47,847 nt of DNA, taken from the NCBI GenBank assembly GCA_030681555.1, contig JAUXRW010000031.1, forward strand, positions 1 through 47,847, in the 5' to 3' direction. Positions 33,776 to 41,130 of the stretch are shown here, one piece after another. This DNA comes from Acidimicrobiales bacterium. GTDB lineage: Bacteria; Actinomycetota; Acidimicrobiia; Acidimicrobiales; VFJN01. How positions within the stretch are numbered: position 1 is the first letter of the stretch; the number at the start of each line of letters is the position of its first letter. Below the pieces are notes generated by a model. It was not told where the DNA came from. It worked only from the letters and a program-made list of their open reading frames with translations, and did not search any database. Both the position numbers and the translations under genes were made by a program.

Positions 33776-35218
33776 GTGACCGGCGAGGAGTTGGGCGTTC
33801 GGCTGGCATCCTCGCCGTGGGCCCGGGCGGAGCCCGGCCTCGGGGCCGCCATCGCCGATCTCGACCGCGACCTGCGCATCGAACGCCAGACGCTGGTCGA
33901 CCACGCCGCCCACCTCGCCCGACCCGGACCGGTCGACCCGTTCCGGGCAGCCCGCCACCTCCGGGCGATGACCACCGCCCGCTGGCGCTGGCAGTACGGT
34001 CGCCTCCCGCTCGACCTCCTCGGCGGCCGGGTGCTGGGCAACCCGGCCGCCTACGCCAAGGCGACCGTCGCCGGCCTCGTGCGCGACCACCTGGCGAGCA
34101 TGGGTCCCGCGGCGGCCGAGACGGCCCGGATCATCGAGACGAGCGAAGGCCTCCTCCCCGGGGTCCTGGTCGGGGCGGTCAAGGCCCGTCCCGTGAGGGT
34201 GCCGCCGATGTCGAGGATCACCGTCGAGGCCATCGTGACGAGGGCCTTGGGGGAGGCGGTCCAGGCCATCGAGGCGGAGCCGACGGCAGCCACGCCGCTC
34301 GGCCAGGTGCACCGGGCCAAGCTGGCGAGCGACGGCCGGCCGGTGCTCGTGCGTGTCCGCCGTCCCCACGTCGACCGCGACCTCCACGCCGACGCCCGCA
34401 TCACCGCCTCGGTGGTCGGCTCCCTCGAGCGGCTCGTGCCCGCGCTCCGCGACCCTCACCCGCTGGGCTTCGTGGAGTTGGCCGCCCGGCAGACGCTCGA
34501 GGAGGGCGACCTCAGGAACGAGGCGCTGAACGCCGTCGAGCTCGCGCTCAGCGCCGAGGCCCTCGGGCTCGACTCGGTTCGCATCCCCCACCCCATTCCC
34601 GGGCTGGCCGATGCTCGGGCCGTGGTGCTCGAAGACATCGGGGGCGTCTCTCTCGAGGCGGGATCGGGGTCCTTCGACGTCGAGCGGGTGCTGCGCGGGT
34701 TCCTCGGTCTCAGCGTCGAGTCGGCGCTGGCCACCGGGGTCTTCCACGCCGACCTCCGAGCTGAGAACCTGGTGATCTGTGACGACGGCTGTCTCGGGGT
34801 CATCGGCTTCGGTGCCCTTGGGTGCTTCGACCTCTCCTTACGCCGCGGGGCGCTCAAGTACCTGACCTCGATCGTCACCGGTGATGTCGAGGGCCAGATC
34901 GAGGCCATGCGCATCACCGACGCGGTTCCCCCCGACGTCGACGTCGCTGCCCTCGCCCGCGACCTGGAGGCCAGCGAGGCGCTCCAACCGATGCAGCTGA
35001 TGGTCGGCGGCGAGGAGGCGATGATGGCCGGGCTGCGCGAGGGCGTGCAGCTCCTGCTCCGCCACCGCCTGCGCCCACCGACCGAGATCACCCTCTTCGT
35101 GCGCAACCTGTTCGCCCTCAACGCCTTCGTCCGCCAGGTGGCGCCGGAGTCGGACCTCCTCGTGGTGCTCGCCCCCCTGGTCCAGCTGCTGCCGGCCATC
35201 GCCGCCGAGCTCGACTGA
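33776..35218 (+). CDS. degenerate ABC1/UbiB family protein (pseudokinase-like)
   Basis: 480 aa that align end to end with ABC1 proteins but lack the catalytic residues. KLGQ reads TARI (ETARIIETSEGLLP, 115-128). The Ala-rich loop is TPLGQVHRA (173-181). VKVQRP is VRVRRP (192-197). HGDLHGGN is HADLRAEN (324-331), and the DFG Asp is lost in VIGFGALG (342-349). ATP binding as in UbiB is therefore doubtful; it may be a scaffold or regulator of an active paralogue, such as the one encoded convergently at 35394-36776. The GTG start overlaps the stop of a 12-codon ORF (33741-33779). Confidence 0.82.
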   Translation: MTGEELGVRLASSPWARAEPGLGAAIADLDRDLRIERQTLVDHAAHLARPGPVDPFRAARHLRAMTTARWRWQYGRLPLDLLGGRVLGNPAAYAKATVAGLVRDHLASMGPAAAETARIIETSEGLLPGVLVGAVKARPVRVPPMSRITVEAIVTRALGEAVQAIEAEPTAATPLGQVHRAKLASDGRPVLVRVRRPHVDRDLHADARITASVVGSLERLVPALRDPHPLGFVELAARQTLEEGDLRNEALNAVELALSAEALGLDSVRIPHPIPGLADARAVVLEDIGGVSLEAGSGSFDVERVLRGFLGLSVESALATGVFHADLRAENLVICDDGCLGVIGFGALGCFDLSLRRGALKYLTSIVTGDVEGQIEAMRITDAVPPDVDVAALARDLEASEALQPMQLMVGGEEAMMAGLREGVQLLLRHRLRPPTEITLFVRNLFALNAFVRQVAPESDLLVVLAPLVQLLPAIAAELD

Positions 35219-35259
35219 CTGCGTCCGCGCCGTCTCCCCTGGGGCGCGGTGCCGGGTGA

Positions 35260-35357
35260 TCAGACGTTGTGGGTGTCGTGACCCATCCAGTACCGCTCGC
35301 GGTGCTTGCCCTTGTAGAGCTTGCCCGTCGGGAGTCGCGGGAGCGGTAAGACGGAGG
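35260..35357 (-). pseudogene. 3'-end fossil of an acyl-CoA synthetase gene
   Basis: On the minus strand the frame reads VLPLPRLPTGKLYKGKHR then ERYWMGHDTHNV-stop (TGA 35262-35260). PRxPTGKLxK is the A10 lysine motif that closes acyl-CoA synthetases. Nothing of the upstream 500 codons remains. The 175-bp gap between two convergent ABC1 genes is mostly this fossil. Confidence 0.7.
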
Positions 35358-35393
35358 CGATACATGTCCTACGTCGCACCCAGGCGGGCGCCT

Positions 35394-36776
35394 TCAGCCG
35401 CTGTGGCCTTGGTCACCGCTGTCGAGCAGGTGGATGAGGATGCTGGGGTCAGCCAGAAGGGGGTAGTCGGGAGCCAGCAGCTTGCTGTAGCGCTCGAAGT
35501 ACGCGAGCTGCTTGACGACCAGCACGAACTCACGGGGCAGTCGCACCTGATAGCGCGTCGCGATCCGAAGCACCTGACCGAGCACCTCGCCGTAGCTGAT
35601 GTCGGCCAGGTTGCGCTCGAGCATCGGCGCCACCAGAGCTTCCACGTCGCGGGCTGCGGCGCCGAGGTCCGGCGTCCGGGCCGCGATGCCCAGCTCGAAG
35701 ATCGCCGCGACCGCGCGGTCGAAGTCGCGCTCGACGAGGAGGGCGGGCAGGGTGGCACGCAGCACTCGGCGGATGCGCTCGTCGAGCTGGCCCATGATCC
35801 CGAAGTCCAGAATCGCCACCTCGCCGCTGCCGGTGACGAACAGGTTCCCCGCGTGGACGTCCCCGTGGAACTCGCCATGGACCAGCGCGCCCTCCATCCA
35901 GGCCCGCACAAAGCAGCGCAACACCTCCTCGAGATCGTGCCCTTGCTCGCGCAGGGTATCGATCTCGTCGATGGGCGTACCGCGCAGGAAGGTCATCACG
36001 AGCACCCGGCGGGAGACGAGACCGGCGATCGGCCGGGGCACGACCACGCGGTCGTTGGTCGGGGTGGAGCGCAGGTTGCGCTCGAAGCGCACCAGCGCGC
36101 CCGCCTCGTTACGGAAGTCGAGCTCGCTGCGCAGCGTGGACGCGAAGTCCTCCACGATGGCACCCGGGTTGATCACTGCGCCGAGCGGGCCGAGACGACC
36201 GAGGATGCCAGCCAGCAGCTTCAGCAGGCGCAGATCGCGCTCGACGGTGCGTCGGAGCCGCGGGCGTCGCACCTTGACCGCGACCTCGGTCCCGTCGGTG
36301 AGGACCGCCCGGTGGACCTGCGCCACAGACGCCGCCGCCACCGGTTCGTCGTCGAAGTGCGCGAACAGGGCGTCCACGGGCACGCCGAAGTCGTGCTCGA
36401 TCACCGCGCGGATCCGACCCACCGGCTCGGGGGGGACGTTGTCGAGCAGCCGACGCAGCTCGTCGGAGAGCACGACCGGGAACAATCCCGGGCTCGACGC
36501 GATCAGCTGGCCGAGCTTCACGAAGGTCGGGCCCAGGTCGACAAAGGCCCGCCGCAGGGCGACCGCCGTGGTCCGCGGGGCCAGCTGGCGTGGACGGATG
36601 ACCAAGAGCGGGCCGCGCCGAGCCACGGCGACGACCCCGTGACGGGCCAGCACCACCGCTATCTCGACCAGCCGGGCCGCGTCCAGCGGAGAGAGCCGAC
36701 GGAGGTCGATGGAGCCGGACCGGTCGACCGGCGAGGACCCGAGAGGCGGGGGAAGCACCCCGGCATGCTGCCGCAC
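35394..36776 (-). CDS. ABC1/UbiB family atypical kinase (canonical)
   Basis: 460 aa with intact motifs: FVKLGQLIAS (Lys87, Gln90), AAASVAQVHRA, VAVKVRRP, FHGDVHAGNLF and ILDFGIMG. It is shorter at the N-terminus than the 25688-27262 protein. The C-terminus has no clear transmembrane pair, unlike many bacterial UbiB proteins. GTG 36776 begins 5 nt after the TetR stop, so the two are one transcript. Control by that TetR, and a link with SCP2 across the divergent promoter, suggest handling of a sterol-like ligand. Confidence 0.92.
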   Translation of the reverse strand: MRQHAGVLPPPLGSSPVDRSGSIDLRRLSPLDAARLVEIAVVLARHGVVAVARRGPLLVIRPRQLAPRTTAVALRRAFVDLGPTFVKLGQLIASSPGLFPVVLSDELRRLLDNVPPEPVGRIRAVIEHDFGVPVDALFAHFDDEPVAAASVAQVHRAVLTDGTEVAVKVRRPRLRRTVERDLRLLKLLAGILGRLGPLGAVINPGAIVEDFASTLRSELDFRNEAGALVRFERNLRSTPTNDRVVVPRPIAGLVSRRVLVMTFLRGTPIDEIDTLREQGHDLEEVLRCFVRAWMEGALVHGEFHGDVHAGNLFVTGSGEVAILDFGIMGQLDERIRRVLRATLPALLVERDFDRAVAAIFELGIAARTPDLGAAARDVEALVAPMLERNLADISYGEVLGQVLRIATRYQVRLPREFVLVVKQLAYFERYSKLLAPDYPLLADPSILIHLLDSGDQGHSG

Positions 36777-36781
36777 GGCGC

Positions 36782-37435
36782 TCAGGGCTCCAGCAGTGGG
36801 ACGAGGATCTGATCCATGACCTCACCGATGTCCGACGACGGGGGCACGATGATGCAGGTGACCACCAAACGGACGAGCAACTCCGCCAGGGGACCCGGCT
36901 CGCAGCAGCGGACGAGCCCGCGCTCCATGCCCACCCTGAGGAGGGGCTCGGCGGCCAGTTGCACCTGCTCGACCACCGCGGGCAGCTGGCGCAGGAGGAA
37001 TGCGCCGATGAGCTCCGGTTCGTCGGCCAGCACCTTGGTCACCACCGGGTGCTGCTGGGCGAACTGGACCACACCGGTGAGCAGGCAGGTCAGGGCGCGT
37101 GGACCTTCCGCCCCCTCGAGGATGGTAGGGAGGCCAGCGAGGAGCGCGTGGAGCTCCCGGGCGAGGAGCAGGCTGGCCAGTCGCTCGATGCTCCCGGCCC
37201 GGCGGTACACGGTGGTGCGGCTGACGCCCAGCTCCCTCGCGATGTCTGGCAAGGAGGTTCTGCTGACCCCGTGGCGCGCGAAGCACCGCGCCGCGGTGTC
37301 GAGGTAGACATCGAGCGGCGCCGGCGGCGGCGGCGGCAGCGCGGCCCACAGGAGCGACACCGGCAAGCCCGGCGTGGGCGCGCGATCCGACACGGTCACC
37401 GCGCACGACCGACTCTGAGACGATGAGACGACCAT
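36782..37435 (-). CDS. TetR family transcriptional regulator
   Basis: 217 aa. After a Pro-rich start (ALPPPPPAPLD) comes the DNA-binding domain: ARCFARHGVSRTSLPDIARE, then LGVSRTTVYRRAGSIERLAS. The C-terminal ligand domain is unlike known relatives I can name. The ATG lies inside the palindrome ACCATG-T-CATGGT (37431-37443) and has no Shine-Dalgarno site, so transcripts are perhaps leaderless and self-repressed. It is divergent from SCP2 with GTCTTGACAAGAC in between, and upstream of an ABC1 gene. A ligand such as an acyl-CoA or sterol intermediate is likely but unseen. Confidence 0.88.
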   Translation of the reverse strand: MVVSSSQSRSCAVTVSDRAPTPGLPVSLLWAALPPPPPAPLDVYLDTAARCFARHGVSRTSLPDIARELGVSRTTVYRRAGSIERLASLLLARELHALLAGLPTILEGAEGPRALTCLLTGVVQFAQQHPVVTKVLADEPELIGAFLLRQLPAVVEQVQLAAEPLLRVGMERGLVRCCEPGPLAELLVRLVVTCIIVPPSSDIGEVMDQILVPLLEP

Positions 37436-37443
37436 GTCATGGT
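37431..37443. promoter_or_regulatory. ACCATG-T-CATGGT palindrome over the TetR start codon
   Basis: A perfect 13-bp odd palindrome containing the TetR ATG. Its position would allow direct autorepression. Confidence 0.4.
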
Positions 37444-37513
37444 GTTGAAGCTACACCCGTGCGAACGGCTCGGCGCGTGTAACCGGCGACGCCCACAAGA
37501 CGGTTCACGTCGC

Positions 37514-37526
37514 GTCTTGACAAGAC
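37514..37526 (+). promoter_or_regulatory. GTCTTG-A-CAAGAC palindrome with -35 TTGACA
   Basis: A perfect 13-bp palindrome between divergent TetR and SCP2 genes, with TTGACA (37517-37522) as its core. Eleven of 13 bases recur at the ABC1-esterase-P450 promoter (27290-27300). The -10 toward SCP2 is poor. Confidence 0.5.
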
Positions 37527-37594
37527 CTTCCGTCTCATCAGACTGCCGCACCGAACCCCGGTCCCGCACCGGGATCGATGAAAAGGGGCCCCTC

Positions 37595-37978
37595 GTGGCG
37601 CACAACTTCCTCTCTGATCCGTGGATGGACGCCGTGGAGGCGCTTCGCGACGAGGCTCCCGAGCCGCCTGCCATGATGAAGGACCTGATCCTCAACATCA
37701 CCGTCACGGGCGGACCCGACGGCGATCGCGACGTGCATCTCAGCAGCGGCCAGTTCGAGCGTGGGCACGCCGAGGGCGCCCCCACGAAGCTGACCGTCCC
37801 CTACGACGTCGCCAAATCCCTCTTCATCGAGGGGAACCCCCAGGCGGGGATGCAGGCGTTCATGTCCGGTCAGATCAAGGTGGAAGGCGACATGAGCAAG
37901 ATGGCGATGCAGGCCGCGGGGACGCCGTCGGCCGAGCAGCAGGCCTTCCAGGAGAAGATCAAGGCCCTCACCGCCTGA
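37595..37978 (+). CDS. SCP2 sterol-binding domain protein
   Basis: A 127-aa stand-alone SCP2 domain. The central sheet and helices include ITVTGGPDGDRDVHL, TVPYDVAKSLFIEGNPQAGMQ and GQIKVEGDMSKMA, the last being the typical SCP2 lipid-cavity helix start. It should bind or shuttle sterols, fatty acyl chains or their CoA esters in the cytoplasm. AAAAGGGG lies 6 nt before GTG 37595. It is divergent from the TetR gene and followed by a broken acyl-CoA dehydrogenase gene. Confidence 0.88.
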   Translation: MAHNFLSDPWMDAVEALRDEAPEPPAMMKDLILNITVTGGPDGDRDVHLSSGQFERGHAEGAPTKLTVPYDVAKSLFIEGNPQAGMQAFMSGQIKVEGDMSKMAMQAAGTPSAEQQAFQEKIKALTA

Positions 37979-38015
37979 CGCTCGCCGGACCGGCCGGCAC
38001 GACATCGGACGGACG

Positions 38016-38214
38016 ATGAGCGACAACCTCACCGACGGCGACCCCGGGCTGCGGGCCGAGGAGCGTCGCTGGTTCGAGGAGAGTTGCGCTGGGGATGCGC
38101 CGCGCCGGGCGCGATGTCGGTGGCCAACCCCTCGCCGAGCGCCGACAGCTCGCCGAGGCGGGGTACCTCGCCCCGCACTGGCCAGCACCCGGCGTCGCCT
38201 CGTGGCCGCCCTGA
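38016..38214 (+). pseudogene. 5' fragment of an acyl-CoA dehydrogenase gene, frameshifted
   Basis: ATG 38016 opens MSDNLTDGDPGLRAEERRWF, then the frame is lost. A shifted frame continues with PLAERRQLAEAGYLAPHWPA, the N-terminal signature of actinobacterial acyl-CoA dehydrogenases, and stops at 38212-38214. The remaining ~350 codons are absent. It would have been the second gene after SCP2. Confidence 0.65.
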
Positions 38215-38615
38215 CGGGCAGCCACCGGCCTTACACCATCGACCACTGATCCCAAGCCGCCGGCCTGAGAAGACCGGCGAGCGCTCGTCGGAAGGCTCAG
38301 TGCGACGGGGCCGAGCCGGCCTTGACGGGGGCGGGATCGCTGATCACAGGGTCGGAGGTTCGAGATCGTGGAAGTCCGCGAGGATGCTGGCCCGCCGCGG
38401 GTGGCCCTCGAGCTCGGACCCGATCACCGACAGGAACAGCCGGCGGGTGGCCCTGGCGCTTCCCACCCAGGCCGAACACCGGTCGCTGGTCCTCCTATGC
38501 GCGGGCGCCTCGCCCACGGGTGATACTACAGTGTAGGTCAGTTGTCGTATTGTGCCAGCACGAGACCGAAGGGCGCGCCCGGTCGGGCGCCACGAGCAGA
38601 TCGAAGGGGACCAGG
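38215..38615. other. intergenic region with CTACA-G-TGTAG palindrome
   Basis: About 400 bp without a convincing gene. A minus-strand open stretch near 38340-38480 (RRLFLSVIGSELEGHPRRAS) has protein-like composition but no start or known family and may be another remnant. CTACA-G-TGTAG (38526-38536), 80 nt before the SDR ATG, is a candidate operator. Confidence 0.4.
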
Positions 38616-39389
38616 ATGGGGGCGTTGGACGGTAAGGTGGCGATCGTCACCGGGGCGGCGCGAGGCCAGGGCGAGGCGCAGGCCCGCCTGTTCGCGGTCG
38701 AGGGCGCAAAAGTGCTCCTCGGCGATGTCCTCGACGATGAGGGAACCGAGGTGGCGGCCAGCATCGGTGAGGCCGCCGCATACCGACACATGGACGTCAC
38801 CCAGGAATCCCAGTGGCAGGAGGCGATGGCCGACGTCGAGGGCCGGTGGGGCAGGGTCGACGTCCTGGTCAACAACGCCGGGATCGCCCGGTTCGCGCCG
38901 CTGGTGATGACCCCCCTGGAGGACTACATGGCGGTCATCGGCGTCAACCAGGTCGGGGTGTTCTTGGGCATGAAGACCGTGGTGCCGCTCATGGCCCGCA
39001 CCGGCGGGGGGTCGATCGTCAACACCTCCTCGGTCGACGGCATGACGGGGATGGTCGGCGTCAGCGCCTATGTAGCCAGCAAGTTCGCGGTACGCGGGAT
39101 GACCAAGACCGCCGCGCTCGAGCTGGGTTCGGCGGGAATCCGGGTCAACTCGATCCATCCCGGTGGGGTGGACACGCCGATGCTCCACCCCGAGGGCATG
39201 CCCGCCATCGACCTCTCGTCGGTCTTCACGAAGGTCCCTCTCCAGCGGATCGGCACCGTTGACGACGTGGCCGAGCTGGCCCTGTTCCTCGCCTCGGAGC
39301 GCAGCGCCTACTGCACGGGAAGTGAGTTCGTGATCGACGGGGGCCTGCTAGCAGGCTTCGGGATGGGCTCGTTCGGAGCTCTGGGCTGA
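38616..39389 (+). CDS. short-chain dehydrogenase, 3-alpha/20-beta-hydroxysteroid dehydrogenase-like
   Basis: A complete 257-aa classical SDR. The cofactor motif is TGAARGQG (12-19), followed by NNAG (86-89) and the catalytic triad Ser139, Tyr152, Lys156 (YVASK). The IHPGGVDTPM loop is also standard. The sequence style matches actinobacterial 3-alpha/20-beta-hydroxysteroid dehydrogenases, which interconvert keto and hydroxy groups on steroids with NAD(H); other secondary alcohols are possible. GAAGGGG precedes the ATG. It stands alone between the fossil-rich region and the convergent aldehyde dehydrogenase. Confidence 0.88.
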   Translation: MGALDGKVAIVTGAARGQGEAQARLFAVEGAKVLLGDVLDDEGTEVAASIGEAAAYRHMDVTQESQWQEAMADVEGRWGRVDVLVNNAGIARFAPLVMTPLEDYMAVIGVNQVGVFLGMKTVVPLMARTGGGSIVNTSSVDGMTGMVGVSAYVASKFAVRGMTKTAALELGSAGIRVNSIHPGGVDTPMLHPEGMPAIDLSSVFTKVPLQRIGTVDDVAELALFLASERSAYCTGSEFVIDGGLLAGFGMGSFGALG

Positions 39390-39410
39390 CCCCGCGGTCG
39401 GCTCGCCCTG

Positions 39411-39470
39411 CTACCAGCGTACGGGTACCCGCGCCGCGGGCTGCGCACCTGGCCTGCCGGTCCAGGCTGC
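39411..39470 (-). pseudogene. 3'-end fossil of a cytochrome P450 gene
   Basis: The minus strand reads AWTGRPGAQPAARVPVRW-stop. P450 paralogue 3 ends VWTGGQVRGPRRLPVRW-stop, and the DNA aligns with two small indels. Only about 20 codons survive. The 30-bp P450-type element lies 43 nt upstream in the correct orientation, so promoter and 3' end remain while the body was deleted. Confidence 0.65.
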
Positions 39471-39512
39471 ATGCCCGAACCGACTCCTGGTCGACGGACA
39501 CGCGCCTGCATC

Positions 39513-39542
39513 CATGCTACATAGGTCGACCCATGTAGCATG
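39513..39542. promoter_or_regulatory. 30-bp near-perfect palindrome; CATG-N15-CATGTA-NN-ATG element, copy 3
   Basis: CATGCTACAT and ATGTAGCATG are perfect inverted arms around GGTCGACC; only one base pair of 15 mismatches. It is the most symmetric of three copies (others at 10345 and 21025). It lacks a T-run, so a terminator for the convergent genes is less likely than a protein-binding site. Confidence 0.6.
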
Positions 39543-39563
39543 TCCAGGCCGGCAGTGACGGTG

Positions 39564-41012
39564 TCAGGCGAGGTCCACGTACACGTTCTTGGGCTGGGTG
39601 TAGAGCTCGAAGCCCCATGGGCCGCCCTCGCGCCCGTGTCCGCTCTGCTTGAAGCCCCCGAAGGGCGCGCTGTGCGGCACGACGCCGTAGCTGTTTACCC
39701 AGACGGTGCCGGCACGGATGCGCCGAGCGACCCGGTGTGCCCGGCCGATGTCGCGGGTCCAGACCCCGGCGGCGAGGCCGTAGGCGGTGTCGTTCGCTCG
39801 CCTGACGAGCTCGTCTTCGTCGCGGAAGGGCAGCACGGCCACCACGGGACCGAACACCTCTTCGCGCACCAGCTCCGTTTCGTCGCCGCCGTTGACCACG
39901 ACGGTGGGGTTCAGGTACCAGCCGGAGGAAAGGTCGGCGCCGCCGGGGCGGTCTCCACCGCACACAACCTCGGCCCCGCCGGAGGTGGCCCGCTCCAGCA
40001 TCCCTTCGACCCGCGTGCGGTGCGCGTCGGTGATCAGTGGCCCCAACACGGTCCCCGACCGGGCCGGGTCGCCCACCGGCAGCGACCGCGCCACGTCGGA
40101 GACAGCGGAGACGACGTCGTCGAGGACCGGCTCCTCCACGAACAGCCGGCTCCCGGCGACGCAGGCCTGACCGGTGAGGGCGAAGGCGGCCAGCGCCGCC
40201 CCCAGGCCGATGCGGGTCATGTCGGCGTCGGCGAACACGGCGTTGGGGGACTTGCCGCCCAGCTCGAGGGCGACAGGCACCAGGTGCTCGGCGGCGAGCC
40301 GGGAGATCGCAACGCCGGCATCACGCGAGCCGGTGAAGCTCACGCGGTCGACCTCGCGGTGCCCGACGAGCGCCTGGCCCTGCTCGACCCCCCCGAGGAC
40401 CACGTTGACCGTCCCGTCGGGGAGCCCGGCCTCCTGGCACAGCTCGGCGAAGCGCAGCGCAGGGAGCGACGCAAGCGGGGAGGGCTTGACCACCACCGTG
40501 TTGCCGGCGGCCAGCGCCGGACCCACCTTCGAACCGAGGAACAGCGAGGGGGTGTTGTATGCCGTCAGGATCGCGACCACGCCGTAGGGCTCGGGGATCA
40601 CGTAATCGAACGCGCCAGTGGAGGTCAACGGGATGACGTGGCCGCCCATCTTGTCGATCCACGAGGCGTAGTAGCTGAGGTTCTTGCCCATCGCCGCGAC
40701 CGAGAAGCGCCGCGTGACGTCGATCGGCACGCCGTTCTCGGCGCTCTCGAGGGCGGCCAGCTCCTCGGCGTGCTCGTCGATCAGCGACGCCAGGCGAGCG
40801 AGGGTGTGCTGGCGACGGCCGGGCGACATGGAGCCCCACGGGCCCTCGAAGGCAGATCGAGCAGCGGCGACGGCGCGATCGACCCCGGTGACAGGTGTGG
40901 CCGGCAGCTCGCAGAGGGTGGTGCCGGTGGCCGGGTTGTCGCAGCCGAACGGCACCCCGTCGTCGTCCCAGCACCCACCGATCAGCGCAGCACGCCGCGG
41001 CAACTCCACCAT
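39564..41012 (-). CDS. aldehyde dehydrogenase (NAD(P)-dependent)
   Basis: 482 aa, the usual length. It has PWGVVAILT-type AYNTPS (N-terminal catalytic Asn region), the cofactor motif FTGSRDAG, the general base Glu250 in LELGGKSPN and the nucleophile Cys284 in GQACVAG. It oxidises an aldehyde to the acid, which could feed acyl-CoA ligation. GGGAGG lies 7 nt before ATG 41012. It is divergent from a TetR gene, with the CACTCATGAGTG operator 26 nt upstream. Its 3' end is the intact counterpart of the fossil at 21080-21180. Confidence 0.93.
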   Translation of the reverse strand: MVELPRRAALIGGCWDDDGVPFGCDNPATGTTLCELPATPVTGVDRAVAAARSAFEGPWGSMSPGRRQHTLARLASLIDEHAEELAALESAENGVPIDVTRRFSVAAMGKNLSYYASWIDKMGGHVIPLTSTGAFDYVIPEPYGVVAILTAYNTPSLFLGSKVGPALAAGNTVVVKPSPLASLPALRFAELCQEAGLPDGTVNVVLGGVEQGQALVGHREVDRVSFTGSRDAGVAISRLAAEHLVPVALELGGKSPNAVFADADMTRIGLGAALAAFALTGQACVAGSRLFVEEPVLDDVVSAVSDVARSLPVGDPARSGTVLGPLITDAHRTRVEGMLERATSGGAEVVCGGDRPGGADLSSGWYLNPTVVVNGGDETELVREEVFGPVVAVLPFRDEDELVRRANDTAYGLAAGVWTRDIGRAHRVARRIRAGTVWVNSYGVVPHSAPFGGFKQSGHGREGGPWGFELYTQPKNVYVDLA

Positions 41013-41032
41013 CGTGTGACCTCCCATCGAGG

Positions 41033-41062
41033 GTTGACACTCATGAGTGACATGTGGATCAT
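41033..41062 (+). promoter_or_regulatory. second copy of the TTGACA/CACTCATGAGTG promoter-operator
   Basis: Bases 41033-41052 equal 2551-2570 exactly. TTGACA (41034-41039) plus a 17-nt spacer leads to GATCAT, a weak -10, toward the TetR gene. The palindrome also fronts the aldehyde dehydrogenase. Autoregulation and control of the 2.5-kb locus follow as the simplest model. Confidence 0.65.
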
Positions 41063-41130
41063 GCCCGGCGTGCCGCGGTGGTGCAATCCTGGAACTTCCG
41101 CCTCGGCAGACGACTCGGAAGGAGGTGGAG

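Noticed and set aside
38265-38276. CGCCGG/CCGGCG stem-loop near 38.27 kb as terminator
   Set aside because: The stem is short, the loop is long and no T-run follows; such stems are common in GC-rich DNA.
39513-39542. Rho-independent terminator between convergent SDR and aldehyde dehydrogenase genes
   Set aside because: The palindrome is strong but has no T-run on either side, and its sequence recurs upstream of P450 and ferredoxin genes, which fits an operator better.
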